DNA of 12,506 nt from Nitrososphaerales archaeon TH526 (GTDB lineage: Archaea > Thermoproteota > Nitrososphaeria > Nitrososphaerales > Nitrososphaeraceae): NCBI GenBank assembly GCA_014523665.1, contig JAATVR010000229.1, positions 1-12,506 on the forward strand. Direction: 5' to 3'. Below are positions 1-6,703 of the stretch, in pieces; the stretch's first letter is position 1; each line of letters opens with the position of its first letter. Position numbers and translations under genes: made by a program. Under the pieces are notes generated by a model. It did no database searches. It had not been told where the DNA came from and saw only the letters and a program-made list of their open reading frames with translations.

Positions 1-307
1 AAGATTCCATTGCGGCGCTTAAGAAGTGAGCTGCTGGAACAAAAACAATGGATATTTTTGCATTAGTTTTTGAGATTGCTTCACCTACGTTATTGTATAT
101 AGGAACGCCTTCGAACGCTTGGCCCCCTTTTCCAGGAGTTATCCCAGCCACTATATTGGTACCGTATTCTCTCATTAACCTGGTATGAACAGACCCAAAA
201 CTTCCTGTCATGCCTTGCACGACGACAGGTTGCCTCGTATAGTCTGTATCCCCAATATTTCCAACAAGGATCTTCATCAAGTCGTAATCATTTGTTTGGC
301 TGGTCAT
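1..307 (-). CDS. sucD: Succinyl-CoA synthetase alpha subunit, 5' part (runs off the window)
   Basis: The alpha subunit of succinyl-CoA ligase binds CoA and carries the phosphohistidine; with the beta subunit it interconverts succinyl-CoA and succinate with nucleotide phosphorylation. Only the N-terminal ~102 residues lie here. They show the CoA-binding Rossmann start: VVVQGMTGSFGSVHT, then YGTNIVAGITPGKGG and FEGVPIYNNVGEA, then IVFVPAAHF. The phosphohistidine region is outside the window. The ATG at 307 overlaps the TGA of sucC (ATGA), so the subunits should be translationally coupled from one mRNA. About 18 residues precede the usual start of the family, so a shorter protein starting at an internal Met is possible. 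The family call is secure; nucleotide specificity (ADP or GDP) cannot be read. Confidence 0.93.
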   Translation of the reverse strand, partial: MTSQTNDYDLMKILVGNIGDTDYTRQPVVVQGMTGSFGSVHTRLMREYGTNIVAGITPGKGGQAFEGVPIYNNVGEAISKTNAKISIVFVPAAHFLSAAMES

Positions 308-1434
308 AATATCGCCTTCCCTTCCTGGGATTTTATTCCTTGTACTGCAGCCTGTATTGCATCCTCGATCCTATCAAACAAGTGAGCTTTAGAGTCCTTG
401 AGTATTTCCTTTGCCTTGAGCGATTCAGCTCCTGAAATCCTAGCAAATAGGGGTACTGTTATTAAGTTATTTACATATGCTCTTAGAATACCTTGGGCAA
501 CCAGATCGGTACGGACTATGCCTCCAAACAGATTCACAACAATCGTTTGAATTGTCTTCACTCTACTGATAACAGTAAGTGCTTGATAAATCGTCTCAGC
601 GGTCGCGCTGCCACCAAAATCAAGGAAGGCACCAGCATCTCCTCCCGCGTCAGATACCATATCGAGCGTCGACATGACTAGTCCTGCACCGTTACCAATA
701 ATAGCGATATTTCCCTGGAGTTGTACAAATGAAAATCCATTCTTTTTGGCAAGAGCTTCAAGCTCCGTGGCTTCCTCATATTTGATTAACTCGGGACGAC
801 GAAACAGAGCATTGTCATCAAGAATAACCTTAGAGTCCAGGGCCACAATCGAGCCATTGATTAAAAGAGCAGCTGGATTTACTTCTACTAGTTCAGCTTC
901 CTTCTCATAAAGTAATCTATGGAGGTTCTGCACAAATTCAACGAATTTTTGACGATTTTCGCCATCTAAACCAGCCATTCCAGCAATTCTATTTGCAATA
1001 TCTCCAATATCATCTGTGGAATTAACATCCATGATAAATCTATTTTTAGCTGATTCAATGTCCATTCCTCCTGCTGATGAGACGATCAGAGAAAAACATC
1101 TGGCACTGCGATTCAGAAATAGGGACACATACAATTCTTTTGAAATGTCTATGACTTCTTCGAGCAGAATACCTCTAGGGGATTCGCCTTCAATTTTCTT
1201 GTTTTGAAGCATAGTAAATTGACTTTCAACTTCACCCAAATTTCGGCACTTTTTGATCGCACCCGCCTTTCCACGACCTCCTACAGGGACTTGTGATTTT
1301 AGTACTATTGGAAAAGCGAGTTCACTCTTAAAAAGCGAGCGAGCTTCCTCGATCGAAAAAGCCATGCGAGATTTGGGGATCGGAATCCCAAATTCCTTAA
1401 AAAGCTCCTTTCCTTGATATTCTAGTAGCCTCAT
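304..1434 (-). CDS. sucC: Succinyl-CoA synthetase beta subunit (ATP-grasp)
   Basis: This is the nucleotide-binding beta subunit of the succinyl-CoA ligase heterodimer, a cytosolic enzyme of the citric-acid-cycle reactions. The 376 residues match the usual length. The N-terminal ATP-grasp domain (about 1-205) begins MRLLEYQGKELF and holds the GGRGKAG nucleotide loop (52-58), NPAALL (186-191) and the metal-ligand region around D200. The C-terminal CoA-ligase domain (about 240-360) shows NGAGLVMSTLDMV (248-260) and NLFGGIVRTD (301-310). In the last motif Thr stands where bacterial homologues usually have Cys. The ATG at 1434 is preceded by a TATA-like box about 30 bases upstream and by no clear Shine-Dalgarno, which suggests a nearly leaderless mRNA. 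sucD follows with a 4-base overlap. The archaeal carbon-fixation CoA synthetases of this lineage are fused proteins, so this separate pair is the ordinary SucCD. Confidence 0.96.
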   Translation of the reverse strand: MRLLEYQGKELFKEFGIPIPKSRMAFSIEEARSLFKSELAFPIVLKSQVPVGGRGKAGAIKKCRNLGEVESQFTMLQNKKIEGESPRGILLEEVIDISKELYVSLFLNRSARCFSLIVSSAGGMDIESAKNRFIMDVNSTDDIGDIANRIAGMAGLDGENRQKFVEFVQNLHRLLYEKEAELVEVNPAALLINGSIVALDSKVILDDNALFRRPELIKYEEATELEALAKKNGFSFVQLQGNIAIIGNGAGLVMSTLDMVSDAGGDAGAFLDFGGSATAETIYQALTVISRVKTIQTIVVNLFGGIVRTDLVAQGILRAYVNNLITVPLFARISGAESLKAKEILKDSKAHLFDRIEDAIQAAVQGIKSQEGKAIL

Positions 1435-1458
1435 CTCTTGGAGAAAAATTAATTAGCT

Positions 1459-1468
1459 TATTTATAAT
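1459..1468 (-). promoter_or_regulatory. TATA box of the sucCD operon
   Basis: Read on the minus strand this is TTATAAATAA. Its centre is about 30 bases upstream of the sucC ATG, the spacing expected when transcription starts a few bases before the start codon. Confidence 0.6.
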
Positions 1469-1570
1469 TCTATTCAATTTTGCTATTAAACACTACAAAT
1501 AATGCAAAAGAACTACGAACTCCCCAGATTTTTATTATAACTATCCTGATTGGCATCCGCAGCTTTTAAA

Positions 1571-1579
1571 ATTTATATA
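1571..1579 (+). promoter_or_regulatory. TATA box of the 55-residue small ORF
   Basis: ATTTATATA, preceded by an A/T-rich stretch that could act as BRE. Its centre is 27-28 bases upstream of the ATG at 1603, the ideal spacing for a leaderless archaeal mRNA. Confidence 0.6.
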
Positions 1580-1602
1580 TGTAATCAACAAAAATTGAAA
1601 AT

Positions 1603-1770
1603 ATGGTAGAGAAAATGACTGCCGTTTGGTTAATCCTATTGACGATGATCGTATGCGGAGCGGTTCCAACTCTAATGATATTTCTTACAACCATTCCTCA
1701 CTCAGAAATGTTATTGTATGTCCATTCGGTTTTAGCAAGTGTACCAGCGTCCAGCCCGCAAATAGCATAG
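1603..1770 (+). CDS. Small single-helix membrane protein, 55 residues, unknown function
   Basis: I do not recognise this protein. It reads MVEKMTAVWLILL at the start and ends with PASSPQIA before a TAG stop. Residues 6-33 are almost entirely hydrophobic (Trp, Leu, Ile, Met, Val, Gly, Ala), with Glu and Lys only at the extreme N-terminus. This fits one transmembrane helix or an uncleaved signal anchor. The short tail (HSEMLLYVHSVLASV) is mildly amphipathic. A strong TATA box at 1571-1579 lies 27-28 bases before the ATG, so a leaderless transcript would begin at or next to the start codon. It lies between divergent sucC and the TPR gene, both of which have their own promoters. It is short enough to be missed by length-filtered gene calling. 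Promoter placement plus a coherent membrane segment make it more likely real than chance, but conservation is untested. Confidence 0.5.
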   Translation: MVEKMTAVWLILLTMIVCGAVPTLMIFLTTIPHSEMLLYVHSVLASVPASSPQIA

Positions 1771-1830
1771 TAAACAAATGACCGTTTCTTATTATAGGAA
1801 CGAGATTGAGTATTTCTGTGAACAGTTCCA

Positions 1831-1840
1831 AATGTATTTA
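1831..1840 (+). promoter_or_regulatory. TATA-like box of the TPR gene, with adjacent short dyad
   Basis: AATGTATTTA is centred about 29 bases before the ATG at 1866. Immediately upstream, at 1820-1828, is the 9-base dyad GAACAGTTC, which overlaps where BRE or a regulator would bind. The dyad is short and could be chance. Confidence 0.4.
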
Positions 1841-1865
1841 ACTACGAATGGAGTAATTTGATTAG

Positions 1866-3011
1866 ATGGGAAATTTCCTTAGGAGGAGGACGCCTAATAA
1901 GGATCAGAATGAAGTCTCTGCTCGCTCTAGCGAAGAGGAGCAACTGGATATCAAAGATATCCAAAAGATTGATCAATACAAGAAAGGAATCTCCCATATG
2001 TCTGACGACAAAATGGAAGATGCGATTAGAGACTTTGATTTGGCTCTACGCTTGGATCCCGGTTATGTTGATGCGTGGATCAAGAAAGGTTATGCTCATT
2101 TTCATTTGGACGAATTTACAGTAGCCATTTCATGCTATGAAAAGGCGCTTGAAATTGATATCAACAACGCAGAAGCTTGGAACCTAAAGGGATTGGCCTT
2201 TTATAAATTGAAAAACTACGAAAAAGCAATACAGGCTTGTGAAAATGCTATAGATTTTGATCCAAATGACGGTATGGCCTGGTATAATTTAGCTTGCTAC
2301 TTGGTTCTTAGCGAAAATGTGGGGGACGGATTGGAGGCGCTTAAGCGTTCTATCGAAATAGATATCTCTTTCGCAAGAAAGGCCGTTCGTGATAGAGATT
2401 TTGAATACGCAAGGGCTGAGGAAGGATTTAGGCGCATCGTTGAAGTCGTAGTTCTTGAAGCGATTAGGCAAGGTTACAATTATCCAGGAAAAATAGTCTG
2501 GATCACTTCGATGGACAAAGAGGAAGTTGAGTACGCTCTTAATGGATTAGCTATGAAGGGCTTAATAGTACGAAAGGAACAAAGATATGGTTACTACCCC
2601 TTTGGCAGGAAGGAGGAATATTACGAATTAGCAAAAGCCATCGCAGAAAGAGTAGGTACTACTAAACGAACAGGGTTTTTGCACAGAACTAAAACCCTTT
2701 CAGCTCCTGTCCAGCAGCTCCGCGATATAAGTGAAATATTGGGAGAGGCGAAAATGGCAATAGAAAGGGGAGATTTGGACGCCACGACCAAAAATTTTGA
2801 ATTGTTGATAAATCCGAACAAACACGGGGCAGCTATGATTGAGCAATTTTTCGACGATCACCGTGATCTTAGATTATATCAAATAAGGTTGAAGGATAGG
2901 GGTCTTGAATATCTGAATTCCCATAAAGCTGAGTTGTTGAATCTAGTGGAAAATTTAGATGCCAAGGTTCGCGCAGGTCCAGTTTCGAGTCCGCAACCCA
3001 AAGGTCAATAG
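1866..3011 (+). CDS. TPR-repeat protein with a possible winged-helix segment
   Basis: A 381-residue soluble protein of unknown specific role. After a charged, probably disordered N-terminus (1-33) come tetratricopeptide repeats at about 36-69, 70-103 and 104-137, and a more diverged one at 138-170. They show the typical spacing (AW..KG.A....... YEKAI...E.AI..DPN). Residues 169-190 (FARKAVRDRDFEYARAEEGF) look like the motif that often closes a TPR array. Residues about 192-250 (VVVLEAIRQG, then MDKEEVEYALNGLAMKGLI, then a Tyr-rich turn) could be a winged helix; this is a guess from pattern. The C-terminus is helical and ends in a polar tail. The start at 1866 is supported by a TATA-like box 29 bases upstream; the next in-frame Met (residue 45) would cut into the first repeat. 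TPRs mediate protein contacts, so an adaptor or regulator is plausible. Confidence 0.85.
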   Translation: MGNFLRRRTPNKDQNEVSARSSEEEQLDIKDIQKIDQYKKGISHMSDDKMEDAIRDFDLALRLDPGYVDAWIKKGYAHFHLDEFTVAISCYEKALEIDINNAEAWNLKGLAFYKLKNYEKAIQACENAIDFDPNDGMAWYNLACYLVLSENVGDGLEALKRSIEIDISFARKAVRDRDFEYARAEEGFRRIVEVVVLEAIRQGYNYPGKIVWITSMDKEEVEYALNGLAMKGLIVRKEQRYGYYPFGRKEEYYELAKAIAERVGTTKRTGFLHRTKTLSAPVQQLRDISEILGEAKMAIERGDLDATTKNFELLINPNKHGAAMIEQFFDDHRDLRLYQIRLKDRGLEYLNSHKAELLNLVENLDAKVRAGPVSSPQPKGQ

Positions 3012-3057
3012 GTATTCGATAAGGCATTGATTTTGCCCCCAGGATCTGAAACAAGGA

Positions 3058-3070
3058 GGTTTTATTTTTA
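3058..3070 (+). terminator. T-rich tract after the TPR gene
   Basis: A GGTTTTATTTTTA tract lies about 47 bases after the TPR stop and before the thi4 promoter. Archaeal termination commonly occurs at such T-rich tracts without a hairpin. Confidence 0.35.
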
Positions 3071-3087
3071 TGATTAATAGGGAGTAA

Positions 3088-3099
3088 ATAATATATTTA
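3088..3099 (+). promoter_or_regulatory. TATA box of thi4
   Basis: ATAATATATTTA is centred about 29 bases upstream of the ATG at 3124, which points to a leaderless mRNA. I saw no TPP riboswitch between the TPR gene and thi4; a leaderless message would leave no room for one. Confidence 0.6.
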
Positions 3100-3123
3100 C
3101 ATGTACTGAGTACGTTTAATGGT

Positions 3124-3948
3124 ATGGCAAGGATATTTTCAGAAGTAAGAGAAAGTGAAATCACAAGAACAATAGCTTCTATGTTTAATGATACACTGCA
3201 GGAATATTCTCAGTCAGATGTAATCGTGATTGGTGGGGGCCCAGCTGGCTTGACTGCTGCTAGAGGGTTAGCAAGCAATGGGATAAGAACATTAGTGATT
3301 GAACAAAACAATTACCTTGGTGGCGGTTACTGGGTTGGGGGTTACATGATGAATCCTGTTACGGTAAGAGCACCTGCTCAAAAGGTATGGGAAGAATTAG
3401 GAGTTCGGTACAAGAAGATAAGTGATAGTTTATATGCAACTTGGGGTCCGGAGGCATGCTCTAAGCTCGTTGCCGCGGCGTGTGATGCAGGAGTTCGTTT
3501 CTTGCAACTTACAAAGTTTGATGATTTGGTTCTTAAGAACAAACGGGTGGCTGGCGTTGTCGTAAATTGGATGCCGGTATCAGCACTTCCAAGAAATATC
3601 ACTTGTGTTGACCCTATTGCACTAGAAAGCCGAATAGTAGTTGACGCTTCTGGACACGATTCTGTTGCAGTCAAGAGATTAATGCAAAGAGGTCTGGTTG
3701 ATTGGAAAGGAATGGATCCTATGTGGGTGGATGGTGGAGAAGATGCAGTAGTAGAAAACACCACTGAAATATTTCCAGGACTGGTGGCGACTGGTATGTG
3801 CGTGACGGAGACATTTGGACTTCCTAGAATGGGCCCAACGTTTGGTTCTATGCTTCTATCTGGAAAGAAAGTTGCAGATATTGTGACTGACAAGCTAAAG
3901 GGGTTATCTGAATTTCCTAAGGTTAAAGTAAAAAGTGCAAAAAAATGA
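3124..3948 (+). CDS. thi4: Thiamine thiazole synthase, Thi4 family, with the sulfur-donor cysteine
   Basis: Thi4 makes the thiazole half of thiamine from NAD and glycine with Fe(II). In yeast-type enzymes the sulfur is taken from an active-site cysteine, so each protein works once; methanogen homologues with His at that position use free sulfide. The protein has 274 residues. The dinucleotide motif GGGPAG is at 37-42, followed by the acidic end of the fold (VIEQ, 58-61) and the family-typical GGGYWVGGYMM (66-76). Residues 160-164 are TCVDP, placing Cys161 where I align the yeast donor cysteine (CCMDP). GHD follows at 177-179, and RMGPTFGSMLLSG (235-247) is the glycine/iron-proximal loop. The start is set by the TATA box; an ATG at 3119 is out of frame. 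The gene stands alone. Some archaeal homologues are annotated as ribose-1,5-bisphosphate isomerase, but TCVDP and the glycine-rich loops fit thiazole synthesis. Confidence 0.92.
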   Translation: MARIFSEVRESEITRTIASMFNDTLQEYSQSDVIVIGGGPAGLTAARGLASNGIRTLVIEQNNYLGGGYWVGGYMMNPVTVRAPAQKVWEELGVRYKKISDSLYATWGPEACSKLVAAACDAGVRFLQLTKFDDLVLKNKRVAGVVVNWMPVSALPRNITCVDPIALESRIVVDASGHDSVAVKRLMQRGLVDWKGMDPMWVDGGEDAVVENTTEIFPGLVATGMCVTETFGLPRMGPTFGSMLLSGKKVADIVTDKLKGLSEFPKVKVKSAKK

Positions 3949-3991
3949 GTGTGGAACTATATTTCAAATCTAAAATAGCTCCTTAGTTTGA

Positions 3992-4007
3992 CACATGATC
4001 ACATGTG
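3992..4007. repeat. Inverted repeat CACATG-ATCA-CATGTG
   Basis: Perfect 6-base arms around a 4-base centre, 44 bases after the thi4 stop. No T-run follows, so it is not an obvious terminator. It could be a protein-binding dyad or a short RNA hairpin in the thi4 3' end. Confidence 0.45.
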
Positions 4008-4322
4008 CTAGCATGTTGATACTGATAGCACAGCCATTTTCATTTCCAAAAAATTTCACCTTAGCCTCTGTCTCTCCATGTTTTTGGCTTTCGAAATAAT
4101 GCTAAATGAATGGATCCGCGTTACTTCAGGGGGTCAAAATCTGAGAAATATCGCTAAAACTATCTAACTCAACCTCCAACGCGTTTCTAGATCGCTCAAT
4201 TCATGACTTGTAAAATAGGCTCGAAGCGTCAACATGATCTAGGTGGATCTGCCGTTGTTACAGTTCATTGAGTCGCCTTCTGTTGTCGGCGTCCATTGAC
4301 AGCTACGACAGCGTTTCCGAAC

Positions 4323-4333
4323 GAATTATTAAC
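4323..4333 (+). promoter_or_regulatory. Probable TATA box of trxB
   Basis: GAATTATTAAC is centred about 35 bases before the ATG at 4364, implying a 5' leader of only about 8-10 bases. It is weaker than the other boxes here. Confidence 0.4.
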
Positions 4334-4363
4334 AGGTCGGTACACCTTAGATCCTAAAAATCC

Positions 4364-5341
4364 ATGTCGAATGATCCTCGCAGAAGCGAAAGCAACTCTT
4401 CTCAAAGACCAGACACATACGAAGTAATAATTATAGGGTCTGGACCAGCAGGGTATACCGCTGGGGTATATACCTCCAGAGCTAAATTGAATACGCTTTT
4501 AATCTCGGGATCTCTGCCAGGGGGCCAGCTCATGACGACAAGTGAAGTGGAGAATTATCCTGGATTTCCAAACGGAATTTTCGGTCCTGAATTGATGATG
4601 AATATGCGTCAACAGGCAGAAAGATTTGGAGCTAAACTTCTTGATGATGAAGTAGTGGAGGTCGATTTCAAGAGGAGGCCCTTCGGTATTAAGACACACG
4701 GCCAGGAGTTCCGCTCTGAATCGGTTGTCATTTGTACTGGGGCATCACCGCGAAAGCTGGGATTGAGAGCAGAACAAGAGTTCGCAGGTAAAGGTATCTC
4801 ATACTGTGCAACATGTGATGGTCCTTTTTTCAAGGGAGAGGATATTGCGGTCGTAGGAGGAGGTGATACCGCGATCGAGGAAGCAACGTTCCTTACAAAA
4901 TTTGGGAAATCAGTGAAAATAATACATAGAAAGGATTTCCTCAGAGCTAGCAAGATTCTCCAAGAAAAAGCATTTGAAAATCCCAAGATTGATTTTGTCT
5001 GGGATCATGTGGTATCCGATATCAGCGGCAATAAGAAGATCGCCAGTATCTCAATTAGGAACCTTAGAACAGGTGAGGAAAGGAAAATACCCGTTGGCGG
5101 CCTCTTTGTCGCAATAGGTCATGAACCCAACACGTCTATCTTCAACGGCCAGCTCGAGCTCGATGATAGAGGTTATATCGTTCTAACAAAGAATACTAGA
5201 ACAAGTGTTGATGGAGTGTTCGCAGCTGGTGATGTGCACGATTACAGATATCGTCAGGCGATCACAGCCGGTGGATTTGGTTGTATGGCGGCGTTAGACG
5301 TCGAAAAGTGGCTAGTAGAAATTCGAGGGACTGGCCTATAA
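4364..5341 (+). CDS. trxB: Thioredoxin reductase (low-molecular-weight flavoprotein type)
   Basis: This enzyme passes electrons from a nicotinamide cofactor through FAD and a redox disulfide to thioredoxin in the cytosol. The 325 residues carry all hallmarks. After a polar N-terminal extension of about 18 residues comes the FAD motif GSGPAG (25-30), then PGGQL (52-56), the redox pair CATC (Cys148, Cys151) followed by DG, the second dinucleotide motif GGGDTA (165-170), HRKDFLRA (188-195) in the NADPH-binding region, and the FAD-closing GVFAAGD (284-290). The HRK with RA pattern favours NADPH, though some archaeal relatives use other donors. The gene stands alone and converges with the cysteine synthase gene, whose stop is 34 bases away. 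With Thi4, TusA and cysteine synthase nearby, the neighbourhood is rich in thiol chemistry. Confidence 0.96.
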   Translation: MSNDPRRSESNSSQRPDTYEVIIIGSGPAGYTAGVYTSRAKLNTLLISGSLPGGQLMTTSEVENYPGFPNGIFGPELMMNMRQQAERFGAKLLDDEVVEVDFKRRPFGIKTHGQEFRSESVVICTGASPRKLGLRAEQEFAGKGISYCATCDGPFFKGEDIAVVGGGDTAIEEATFLTKFGKSVKIIHRKDFLRASKILQEKAFENPKIDFVWDHVVSDISGNKKIASISIRNLRTGEERKIPVGGLFVAIGHEPNTSIFNGQLELDDRGYIVLTKNTRTSVDGVFAAGDVHDYRYRQAITAGGFGCMAALDVEKWLVEIRGTGL

Positions 5342-5375
5342 CGTACTCCGGCTCCTTAGGAAGTTTGCTTTGAGG

Positions 5376-6383
5376 CTAATCGGCATCAAACGCGAGAGAT
5401 GGGAGATGCTTTGGATTAGCTGTTAGGTTGGCAATCTGGCTCTCGTCGAACAATTTTAATTGTTGATAAAGCGTCTTAAATTTCCTACCATCGTCTGCAA
5501 AAATGCCCACTATAGAGCTACCACTATTCATTCCTTGCGAGATCTTTATCATTGCTGACATCACTGCCCCGCTCGAGGGCCCGACAAATAGCTTCTCCTT
5601 TTCAGCCAATTCTTTTACCATCAAAAATGATTCATCGTTGGTAGCTGTAAACCATTCATCTGCAACGTCTTTTCTTCGCAGGAATAGGTCTGGCATAGAG
5701 GATTCTTCAAAATTCCTCAAACCTTGCAATAAATGGTTTTTCTGAGCCTGTACTGCTATGACACGGATATCTGGATTTTGTTCCTTCAGGAACGTCGCTG
5801 TGCCAGTGATTGTTCCACCAGTCCCGCATCCTGTGACAAAGTGCGTTACCCTACCGTCAGTTTGTTCCCATATCTCAGGCCCTGTAGCTTCATAATGAGA
5901 CAAGAAGTTTGCCTCATTTTCATATTGATTTGGCATGTAATAGATATCAGGCCTAGGCTTAGAGATGGCCTTCGCAAGAGCTATGCTCTGATCGGTACCT
6001 GCCCCTACCCTTGGACAAAGATCGTCTGTAGTTTCATGCAAGGTAGCTCCCAAATTTCTCAAAAGTAACTTGGTTTCTTGACTCACTTTCTCAGGAATAA
6101 CTATCTCAACCTTATACCCTAAAGCAGTGGCAATACCCGCCAGAGCGATTCCAGTATTACCTGAGCTAGGTTCAATAATTATGCTAGAACCCTTTTTAAG
6201 TAATCCTTTCCTCTCACCATCCTTGATCATCCAATACGCAGGTCTATCTTTTACTGACCCGAATGGGTTATACCATTCGAGTTTAGCATAAAACTTTATG
6301 GATTTGGTTGAAAACGAAGTTAGTTCTATGAGGGGGGTGTTCCCAATACGTTCAGCAGCTTTCGCCTGAGCTAATGTTGCCAT
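5376..6383 (-). CDS. cysM: Cysteine synthase, CysM-like (PLP-dependent)
   Basis: A fold-type II PLP enzyme that replaces the beta substituent of an activated serine with sulfide or a carried sulfur to give cysteine. At 335 residues it is full length. N-terminal IGNTPLIEL (13-21) is followed by the PLP lysine in FGSVKDRP (Lys45), the substrate loop EPSSGNTGIA (71-80), and the phosphate-binding GCGTGGTITG (185-194). Ser270 in VGPSSGAV faces the pyridine nitrogen in this family. Residues 221-232 (GLRNFEESSMPD) resemble, from memory, a segment of mycobacterial CysM in which an arginine selects O-phosphoserine; Arg223 is the candidate here. The start follows the tusA stop by only 4 bases, so the two are co-transcribed. 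A purine-rich AAGGGGAAG in the tusA end could serve as ribosome site. The acceptor (O-acetylserine or O-phosphoserine) is unproven. Confidence 0.92.
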   Translation of the reverse strand: MATLAQAKAAERIGNTPLIELTSFSTKSIKFYAKLEWYNPFGSVKDRPAYWMIKDGERKGLLKKGSSIIIEPSSGNTGIALAGIATALGYKVEIVIPEKVSQETKLLLRNLGATLHETTDDLCPRVGAGTDQSIALAKAISKPRPDIYYMPNQYENEANFLSHYEATGPEIWEQTDGRVTHFVTGCGTGGTITGTATFLKEQNPDIRVIAVQAQKNHLLQGLRNFEESSMPDLFLRRKDVADEWFTATNDESFLMVKELAEKEKLFVGPSSGAVMSAMIKISQGMNSGSSIVGIFADDGRKFKTLYQQLKLFDESQIANLTANPKHLPSLAFDAD

Positions 6384-6387
6384 ACCA

Positions 6388-6636
6388 CTACTTCCCCTTC
6401 TTTATCATAAATTCTAGATCTGGTTTGATCAAGTTTACTGAAAGCAACTCGTGACCATTTCTATTGACCCATCTTGAAATATCTTCCTCAGAAGCAGGAT
6501 CGTCAGCAATTACCTTGATTATCTCCCCTTTTGCAAGTCGTTCCATTTCTATTTTGGTTCTAAATACTGGCTCAGGGCAATATAACCCCCTCACATCAAT
6601 TGTCTTTGTAGGAGCAATGTCACTTTTGGCACTCAA
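6388..6636 (-). CDS. tusA: TusA-family sulfur carrier protein
   Basis: TusA proteins carry sulfur as a persulfide on one cysteine and hand it to other enzymes. The 82-residue product has the signature RGLYCPEPVFRTK (16-28) with the carrier Cys20 in CPEP, then the beta-alpha-beta-alpha-beta pattern ending IKPDLEFMIKKG. The conserved acidic turn DDPASEEDISRW (45-56) is also present. The start is TTG at 6636. No ATG or GTG exists upstream before an in-frame stop, and the first internal Met lies after the catalytic Cys. A TATA box 29 bases upstream makes the TTG the transcript's 5' end. The cysteine synthase gene begins 4 bases after this stop, so TusA may feed sulfur directly to it; this is inference. 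It lies 67 bases after cofE and has its own promoter. Confidence 0.94.
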   Translation of the reverse strand: MSAKSDIAPTKTIDVRGLYCPEPVFRTKIEMERLAKGEIIKVIADDPASEEDISRWVNRNGHELLSVNLIKPDLEFMIKKGK

Positions 6637-6660
6637 GGAACAAACTAAATTGAGTTCTCA

Positions 6661-6670
6661 AGATATTAAA
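6661..6670 (-). promoter_or_regulatory. TATA box of tusA-cysM
   Basis: On the minus strand this reads TTTAATATCT. It is about 29 bases upstream of the TTG at 6636 and fixes that unusual start. Confidence 0.6.
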
Positions 6671-6703
6671 TGTTTAGAAACATTCTGAGAACGTAGGAAG
6701 GTT

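Larger units (their letters stand above)
3949..4363. other. 415-base gap between thi4 and trxB
   Basis: No confident gene is seen. The gap holds a 16-base inverted repeat at 3992-4007 and, just before trxB, a weak TATA-like sequence. On the minus strand one frame is unusually protein-like in three pieces separated by in-frame stops, the longest being 43 codons ending at 3970. It has no convincing start or TATA box and I could not match it to a family. It may be a decayed gene or chance. Confidence 0.4.

Noticed and set aside
1858..2124. 88-codon plus-strand ORF overlapping the TPR gene start, preceded by a GGAGGAGGA tract at 1881-1889
   Set aside because: The purine tract lies inside the TPR coding frame, the alternative frame has no domain pattern and runs into the TPR repeats, and the TPR frame is clearly coding.
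3012..3123. Possible TPP riboswitch ahead of thi4
   Set aside because: No TPP-aptamer conserved segments were seen, and the TATA box leaves no 5' leader for an aptamer.
3378..3893. 171-codon minus-strand ORF opposite thi4
   Set aside because: The plus strand encodes a full Thi4; the opposite frame is Ser/Thr-rich with no recognisable motif and is a shadow.
4230..4325. Possible structured RNA in the GC-richer part of the thi4-trxB gap
   Set aside because: Only weak partial pairings (for example TTGTCG with CGACAG) could be drawn; no known RNA family pattern.
5733..6068. 111-codon plus-strand ORF opposite the cysteine synthase gene
   Set aside because: Shadow of a clearly coding gene on the other strand, with an odd Cys-rich composition and no motif.
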